64,000 nucleotides of DNA, taken from positions 6,262,001 to 6,326,000 of the forward strand of contig NZ_CP031969.1 in NCBI RefSeq assembly GCF_003443735.1. Direction: 5' to 3'. Position 1 is the stretch's first letter. Every line of letters begins with the position of its first letter. The stretch is from Streptomyces sp. CC0208. Lineage in GTDB: Bacteria > Actinomycetota > Actinomycetes > Streptomycetales > Streptomycetaceae. Position numbers and translations under genes: made by a program. Under the pieces are notes generated by a model, which saw nothing but the letters and a program-made list of their open reading frames with translations, made no database searches and had not been told where the DNA came from. This document shows, piece after piece, positions 59,078 through 64,000 of the stretch.

Positions 59078-60009
59078 TGGCGACCCTCGCACCCACCGTC
59101 GCACCCCGACAGGGCGGCGGGGCCGACAAGGACGAGGAGCCCGAGGGCGGTACGAGTCGCGTTCTCGGTGTCTTCAAGGCGACCCCGTTCACCTACGCGA
59201 CCCTGATTATCGTCTCGGCGGTGCTGTCCGTGCCGCTGGTGTTCGCCGTGTCGATCGCCTTGTCGACCGACCACACCGTGACCACCAACGCGTTCACGAT
59301 CTTCCCGCACGAGTTCGAGTGGCGAAACTTCACCAAGGTCTTCGAAGGCGACCTGCCGATGGGCCGGTTCCTCGTCAACTCCCTGATCATCGCGCTCGGT
59401 TCGGTGATCGGCCAGATGGTGTCGAGCGGACTCGTGGGCTACGCCTTCGCGCGTCTTCGGGCTCCCGGCAAGAACGTCATGTTCCTCGTCGTCATCGCGA
59501 CGATGATGATCCCGACACAGATCACGATGATCCCGCAGTTCATCCTGTTCAAGGACCTGGGCTGGGTGAACACCTACCTCCCGCTGATCGTGCCGAACTT
59601 CTTCTCCAACGCCTTCAACGTCTTCCTGGTACGGCAGTTCGTCTCCCGCCTGCCCAGCGAGCTCGACGAGGCCGCCATGGTCGACGGGCTCGGCTTCTTC
59701 GGCATCTACCGGCGCATCATGCTCCCGATGCTGTGGCCCGTGCTGATCGCGATCGGCATCTTCACCCTGACCTACAACTGGGGTGATTTCATGGGGCCGT
59801 TGATCTACCTCAACGACGATTCCAAGATGCCGCTGGCGCTGGGCGTGCAGTACATCACCACGACGGCCGTGGCGGGCCAGCCGCCGCCGTGGAACCTGGT
59901 GATGGTCGGCTCGATCCTGCTCACCCTGCCGATGATCGCCGTCTACTACCTGGGCCAGCGGTACCTGTACGAAATGGACATCAGCGGCGGAAGCGCGGGA
60001 GTCAAGTGA
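59077..60009 (+). CDS. Sugar ABC transporter permease (MalG-like)
   Basis: A 310-aa permease with six helices. The EAA loop is ELDEAAMVDGLGFFGIYRRI. It pairs with the preceding permease. The start overlaps the previous stop by one base, and its own stop overlaps the beta-galactosidase start (GTGA), indicating coupled translation. Confidence 0.93.
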   Translation: MATLAPTVAPRQGGGADKDEEPEGGTSRVLGVFKATPFTYATLIIVSAVLSVPLVFAVSIALSTDHTVTTNAFTIFPHEFEWRNFTKVFEGDLPMGRFLVNSLIIALGSVIGQMVSSGLVGYAFARLRAPGKNVMFLVVIATMMIPTQITMIPQFILFKDLGWVNTYLPLIVPNFFSNAFNVFLVRQFVSRLPSELDEAAMVDGLGFFGIYRRIMLPMLWPVLIAIGIFTLTYNWGDFMGPLIYLNDDSKMPLALGVQYITTTAVAGQPPPWNLVMVGSILLTLPMIAVYYLGQRYLYEMDISGGSAGVK

Positions 60010-62642
60010 GCCACTCAACCATCGCGGGTACCGGCGTCGACCTGGATGCGCGCGGCATCCGGATCGAGGGCACCGAGCGTGTCGTGCTGTGCGCGTCCCT
60101 GTTCTACTTCCGCCTGCCGCGGGAGCAGTGGCGCGCCCGGCTCGAACAGGTCAGGGACTCGGGATACACCTGCGTGGACGTCTACCTGCCGTGGAACTTC
60201 CACGAGTTGGCGCCCGGCCGCTGGTCCTTCGAGGGCCGGCGCGACGTCGCCGCCTTCCTGGACCTCGCGCAGGAGACCGGACTGTACGTCATCGCCCGCC
60301 CCGGACCGTACATCTGCTCCGAGTGGGACGGCGGCGCGCTGCCGGCCTGGCTGGGTCTCGATCCCGACCTCCGTGTACGGCAGCACGAGCCGCGCTTCCT
60401 CGCCCAGGTCACCGCATGGTTCGACCAGGTGCTGCCGTTGCTCGCCGAGCGCCAGTACCCGGCCAACGGCCCCGTCATCATGGTGCAGTTGGAGAACGAG
60501 CTCGACTTCTTCGACTGCGAGGACCGCGCCGGTTACCTGACCGCCCTGCGCGACCAGGCCCTGAGCCACGGCATCACCGTGCCCCTCATCGCCTGTTCCG
60601 GGCAGGGCGACATCGAGGGAGCCACCGGGGACGTCCCCGGAGTCATCCCCGCGTGCAACTTCTACCCGGATGACGACTCCCCGGACATCGAGCCAGAAGT
60701 CCGGCGCTACGCACAGGTGTTGGCCGACCGTGACCTGCCCCTGCTCATCACCGAGACCAACCGCCGTCACCGCACACTGCGGAGGCTCCTGGCGAGCGGC
60801 GCCTCGCTGATCGCGCCCTATCTCCAGTCGTCCGGCTGGAACTTCGGGTACACCCCGTCCACCGGGAACTGGGGCGACCCCGCCAACTTCATGAGCCACG
60901 GCTACGACTTCGGCGGCTACGTCTCCTCCACCGGCGCCGAACGCCCCGAGTACGCCCAGGCCCAGCTGCTCGCGCGCGTGATCGACACTCTGGGCTCGCG
61001 GCTGGCACTCGCCGGCTCGTCCGTGCCCCGCGTGCCGGTCACCGCCGACTTCCCGACCAGCTCCTCACCTTCGGCTCGGGACCTCGACGGAGGCGGGCAG
61101 CTCATCGCCGTACCGCATCTCGGCACGGCAGGCACGGCAGGCACGGCAGGCACGGCACCGGGCACGGCGATCGTGAACGGCGTACCGGTCGCCGTAGCCC
61201 CGGACTCGTGCCCGCTGATGCTGGCGGACGTGCCGCTGCGGCCCTGGGGCCATGACGGGACGCTCACCCTGGCCTCCGCGGATCTGGTGGCCGCGGCGGA
61301 CGGCGTGCTGACGTTCTCCTCCGAGGTTGCGCTCACCGTCGTCCTCGGCGGCAACCGGGTCGAGATCCCGGCTCCGGCGGCCGGCGTGCCCGAGCGGGTG
61401 ACGGTCGAGGGGCTGACCCTTGTCGCGCTGGCGCCGGGGGACGCCGTACGACTTCGGGCGACGCAGCGCGACGGAACGGTGCGCTTGGCCGACGCGTCAC
61501 CCCTGCCGAGTGCGGCGCCGTCTGTCGAGGTACGGGACGTCCGGCGGCGGCCGGCCGGGGCCCACGAGGAGCCGGCCGGTGCCCATGAGCTGCCGCCCGC
61601 GCTGGAGGCACTCGGTGTGTATCGGGGGCGTGGGACCTACCGAACCACCCTTGATCTGACGGGAGTCGACGAACTCCTGCTCGTCGGCGCCGCAGACATC
61701 GTGGACCTGTCGGTCGGCGGCCGGGTGCATCCCACGATCGCCGGGTTCGGCGCGGCACAGCGGGTCGACGTCCGGGAAGCGGGTGGCCGGGTCGGCGTCG
61801 AGGCCGTCGTGGAGATCTGGGGGCACGCGAACTTCGACGACGCGCGGCTGCCGGCCCTCCGACTCGGCGCGCTGCGTGGGCTCGGCTCGCTGTGGACGGT
61901 CCGGGACGTGACGGACGTGTCGGCGCTGTGGGCCGTCCACGGCCACTGGGCGGGTCTGCCCGCGCCCCTCCGCGGGCTCGGCGGCTGGAGCAGCACCCGG
62001 GTCGGCATCCCCGTCACCTACCGCCGCGAGATCCGGTCGGCCACCGCGTCGGCGCTGCACCTGCGGGGCGTCGTCGAACCGGTGCGGGTGAGCGTGGACG
62101 ACGGCGAACCGCGCACGGTCCACAGGGAGGATCCCTGGGTCCTGCTCCCCGCCGGAACCCACCGGGTCTCCGTCACGCTGCCGCACCACCCCAGCGGCGG
62201 GGGCCTGCGCGCCGAACTGCTCGGCCTGGAACCGGTGACGGACTGGACCTGCGCCGTCCAGAACGATGACGTACTGACGAGGTTCGCTGCCGAGGCCGAC
62301 CCCGCCGACCCCGCCGCCCCTGAGCGGTACGACATCCGGCTGCCGCTGGCCCTGGAGCCGGGCGAGGAGGCGTGGCTCGACGTCGATCTGTCGCATCTGC
62401 CGCCGTCCGACAAGGGCTTCGCGGTGCGGCCGGCCGGGACGCAGATCCGCGTGACCGGATGGGCCGCGGGGGAGTGCCTGGGCCGGGTCTGGGCCGGCGA
62501 CAGGCCCGCCTTCTCCGGCGGAGACTCGAACATACTATGGATACCGCCAGGCTGGTCCGGCCTCACCCTGCTGGTGCGGGGAACCGCCGGACCGGGTAAT
62601 CCGGAGCTCCGCACACTGCGGCTGGAGTATCCAGACGACTGA
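60006..62642 (+). CDS. GH35 beta-galactosidase
   Basis: An 878-aa cytoplasmic (no signal peptide) glycoside hydrolase family 35 enzyme. Acid/base Glu lies in VIMVQLENELDFF (about residue 162), nucleophile Glu in LPLLITETNRRH (about 252). The sugar-binding ARPGPYICSEWDGGALPAWL is intact. After the TIM barrel (to about 330) come beta-sandwich domains, interrupted by a GTAGTAGTAGTA insert from a 9-bp repeat. It would release galactose from short oligosaccharides imported by the operon's ABC transporter. Confidence 0.9.
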   Translation: MSHSTIAGTGVDLDARGIRIEGTERVVLCASLFYFRLPREQWRARLEQVRDSGYTCVDVYLPWNFHELAPGRWSFEGRRDVAAFLDLAQETGLYVIARPGPYICSEWDGGALPAWLGLDPDLRVRQHEPRFLAQVTAWFDQVLPLLAERQYPANGPVIMVQLENELDFFDCEDRAGYLTALRDQALSHGITVPLIACSGQGDIEGATGDVPGVIPACNFYPDDDSPDIEPEVRRYAQVLADRDLPLLITETNRRHRTLRRLLASGASLIAPYLQSSGWNFGYTPSTGNWGDPANFMSHGYDFGGYVSSTGAERPEYAQAQLLARVIDTLGSRLALAGSSVPRVPVTADFPTSSSPSARDLDGGGQLIAVPHLGTAGTAGTAGTAPGTAIVNGVPVAVAPDSCPLMLADVPLRPWGHDGTLTLASADLVAAADGVLTFSSEVALTVVLGGNRVEIPAPAAGVPERVTVEGLTLVALAPGDAVRLRATQRDGTVRLADASPLPSAAPSVEVRDVRRRPAGAHEEPAGAHELPPALEALGVYRGRGTYRTTLDLTGVDELLLVGAADIVDLSVGGRVHPTIAGFGAAQRVDVREAGGRVGVEAVVEIWGHANFDDARLPALRLGALRGLGSLWTVRDVTDVSALWAVHGHWAGLPAPLRGLGGWSSTRVGIPVTYRREIRSATASALHLRGVVEPVRVSVDDGEPRTVHREDPWVLLPAGTHRVSVTLPHHPSGGGLRAELLGLEPVTDWTCAVQNDDVLTRFAAEADPADPAAPERYDIRLPLALEPGEEAWLDVDLSHLPPSDKGFAVRPAGTQIRVTGWAAGECLGRVWAGDRPAFSGGDSNILWIPPGWSGLTLLVRGTAGPGNPELRTLRLEYPDD
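61122..61157 (+). repeat. 9-bp tandem repeat in the GH35 gene
   Basis: GGCACGGCA x4, coding GTAGTAGTAGTA in a linker. Confidence 0.85.
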
Positions 62643-62651
62643 GGGAGCGCG

Positions 62652-63890
62652 GTGGCGCGGCGCACGGCCCGGGATCTCCGGAGCGAGAACCGTTTCGAGG
62701 TTCTGCACGCTTTGTTCGAACTCGGGCCTTCCACCCGGCAGGAGCTCGCCCGGCACACCGGACTCAGCCCGGCGACCGTGGCGACCATCGTCACAGAGTT
62801 CCTCTCCGAAGGTGTCCTGCGCGTCGCCACCGTGGAGAACAACACCGGTGGACGGCCGCAGGAGCGGCTCACCATCGACCCCGAGCGCGGCCGCATCGTC
62901 GGCGTCGACGTGGCCGAGACCTACGTCGACGCCACGGTGTACGACCTCGAACTCGGCGTGCTCGGGCATGGCGAGGTCGCACTCGACGAGCACGAGAACG
63001 ACCCCTCGTACGTCGTCGACGGAATCGTCCGCGCGATCGAGGCGGCCGTCGCGGACGGGGGAGTCCAGCAGAAGCGCATCCTCGGCGTCGGGGTCAGCAT
63101 GCCTGGGCATGTCCATCCCGACGCCGGTGTCTCGGTCTTCGCACCGAACTGGGACTGGCACGACGTGCGCATCGAGGAGCTGCTGGAGAAGGTGCTCCCG
63201 GTCCCCGTGTACGTCGACAACCCGCTCAAGGCGGTCGTCCTGTCGGAGATGTGGTTCGGTGTCGGGCGGGTCGTCGACAGCATGGCCGTCGTCAACCTCG
63301 GCACCGGTGTCGGCGCGGGCATCGCCATCGACGGGTCACTGATGCGCGGCGCCACCAACAACGCCGGGGAATGGGGCCACACGCTCCTCCGGCTGGACGG
63401 CAGACCGTGCCGGTGCGGCCGGCGTGGCTGTGTGGAGGCGTACCTCGGCGCCCCCGGTCTGCGCACGACGCTCGCCGAGATCGACCCGGACCACCCCACG
63501 CTCGCGCAGTCACGGCAGCGCGACTTCGTCGAGGCGGTCGCCTTGGGTCTCGACGCGGGCGACCCTGCGCTGAAGGAACTGGCCCTGCGCACGTCGCGCT
63601 ACCTCGCGGCGGCCCTCGGCGACCTGGTGAACCTGCTCAACATCCCCAGCGTCACCCTCACCGGCTGGACCTCCACGGCCCTGGCCCGGTGGCTCGTCCC
63701 CGCCGTGCGTGCCGAACTCCCCGACCACGTCATGCCGGGCTCCCTGCAGGGCCTCACCGTGGAGCCGTCCCAGGTCCCGGGCAACGCCGTGGCCCTCGGC
63801 ATGGCGGCCTTCACCCTGCAGCGGTTCCTCACACGGCTGGGCCTGGGCAGCCCGGCGGGTACACGGCCTCGGCCGGACCCGGAGCCGTAG
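62652..63890 (+). CDS. ROK-family transcriptional repressor
   Basis: A 412-aa regulator. N-terminal winged helix (STRQELARHTGLSPATVATIVTEF) followed by a ROK sugar-sensor/kinase-like domain: GVDVAETYVDATVYD, NLGTGVGAGIAIDG and the zinc motif CRCGRRGCVEAYLG (CxCGxxGCxE). Last gene of the beta-galactosidase operon; it probably represses from the dyad at 56795 until a galactoside appears. Confidence 0.9.
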   Translation: MARRTARDLRSENRFEVLHALFELGPSTRQELARHTGLSPATVATIVTEFLSEGVLRVATVENNTGGRPQERLTIDPERGRIVGVDVAETYVDATVYDLELGVLGHGEVALDEHENDPSYVVDGIVRAIEAAVADGGVQQKRILGVGVSMPGHVHPDAGVSVFAPNWDWHDVRIEELLEKVLPVPVYVDNPLKAVVLSEMWFGVGRVVDSMAVVNLGTGVGAGIAIDGSLMRGATNNAGEWGHTLLRLDGRPCRCGRRGCVEAYLGAPGLRTTLAEIDPDHPTLAQSRQRDFVEAVALGLDAGDPALKELALRTSRYLAAALGDLVNLLNIPSVTLTGWTSTALARWLVPAVRAELPDHVMPGSLQGLTVEPSQVPGNAVALGMAAFTLQRFLTRLGLGSPAGTRPRPDPEP

Positions 63891-63907
63891 GAGGTTCTCG
63901 GTACGCC

Positions 63908-63938
63908 GCTAGTGCGACTTCATGCGCATCGCGCTAGC
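63908..63938. terminator. Hairpin after the ROK gene
   Basis: GCTAGTGCGA, 11-base loop, TCGCGCTAGC (one mismatch), 17 bases after the stop. Confidence 0.6.
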
Positions 63939-64000
63939 AGGTCACAGCCGATCCGGCCCTCAAAGGTACAGATCAGACGGGTACTCGGGGAAAACCGGCG

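Overview
The window reads as chromosomal DNA of a Streptomyces (or very close actinomycete). GC is very high, codons end almost always in G or C, GTG starts are common, and many gene pairs overlap by 4 bases (GTGA or ATGA). Gene content fits this: actinobacterial rnpB, a DUF5753 XRE regulator, the SCO2322 family, and the Nif3 / zinc-ribbon / RNase H-phosphatase trio. No tRNA, 16S/23S rRNA, CRISPR array or complete insertion sequence was seen.

Region 1 (1-12.5 kb) holds an MHS-type transporter, a GT87-PAP2 fusion, a divergent cyp125 / fadA5-like pair, an XRE-NB-ARC-TPR regulator, two alpha/beta hydrolases, a DUF1275 membrane protein and a secreted transglycosylase-like protein. Region 2 (12.5-18.1 kb) is one minus-strand operon behind a cobalamin riboswitch: a secreted alpha-toroid protein, an SCO2322 protein and the three parts of an ECF transporter. 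It looks like a vitamin B12 (or cobalt/corrinoid) capture and uptake unit.

Region 3 (18.1-28 kb) holds a metallo-beta-lactamase-fold hydrolase, an aldehyde dehydrogenase and [3Fe-4S] ferredoxin, an apparently target-less TPP riboswitch, a KstR-type TetR regulator, a GT4 / methyltransferase / toroid operon, an LLM oxidoreductase and a DUF5336-like membrane protein. KstR-like 14-bp sites (TNNAACNNGTTNNA) lie in front of cyp125/fadA5, the hydrolase/aldehyde dehydrogenase pair, kstR itself and the MaoC-alcohol dehydrogenase-SDR operon at 36.8-39.8 kb. These genes form a scattered sterol- or acyl-side-chain oxidation regulon. A second inverted repeat, CTGAC-N5-GTCAG, accompanies most of the same promoters.

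Region 4 (28-41.4 kb) has an amidase, a methyltransferase, an unusual MFS transporter with a C-terminal carboxypeptidase-regulatory-like domain, a DUF5753 regulator and a two-component system. Next to the kinase is a strange gene that starts like an ABC ATPase, ends like an ABC permease, and in between is a nine-copy 57/60-bp tandem array. The MaoC operon, a 50-aa protein and a hypothetical protein follow. Region 5 (41.5-50.3 kb) is housekeeping: Nif3, zinc ribbon (apparent CTG start), RNase H/phosphatase, KDPG aldolase, YaaA, RNB ribonuclease, Uma2 nuclease, AraC regulator, EamA transporter and rnpB.

Region 6 (50.33-56.64 kb) appears to be a small island in the 3' end of rnpB. A degenerate 34-bp copy of the rnpB 3' end (28/34 identical) marks its far side. 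It carries a 43-aa hydrophobic peptide gene and two paralogous PD-(D/E)XK nuclease + DUF2075 helicase genes. Each paralog starts with TTG behind the same hairpin, which buries its Shine-Dalgarno sequence. Broken pieces of a TIGR02679/DUF2399 (JetD-like) gene and an aminoglycoside phosphotransferase follow. This is the best candidate for an undescribed, probably defensive, system. Region 7 (56.8-63.9 kb) is a sugar operon: Tat-lipoprotein binding protein, two permeases, a GH35 beta-galactosidase and a ROK repressor, with a palindromic operator upstream.
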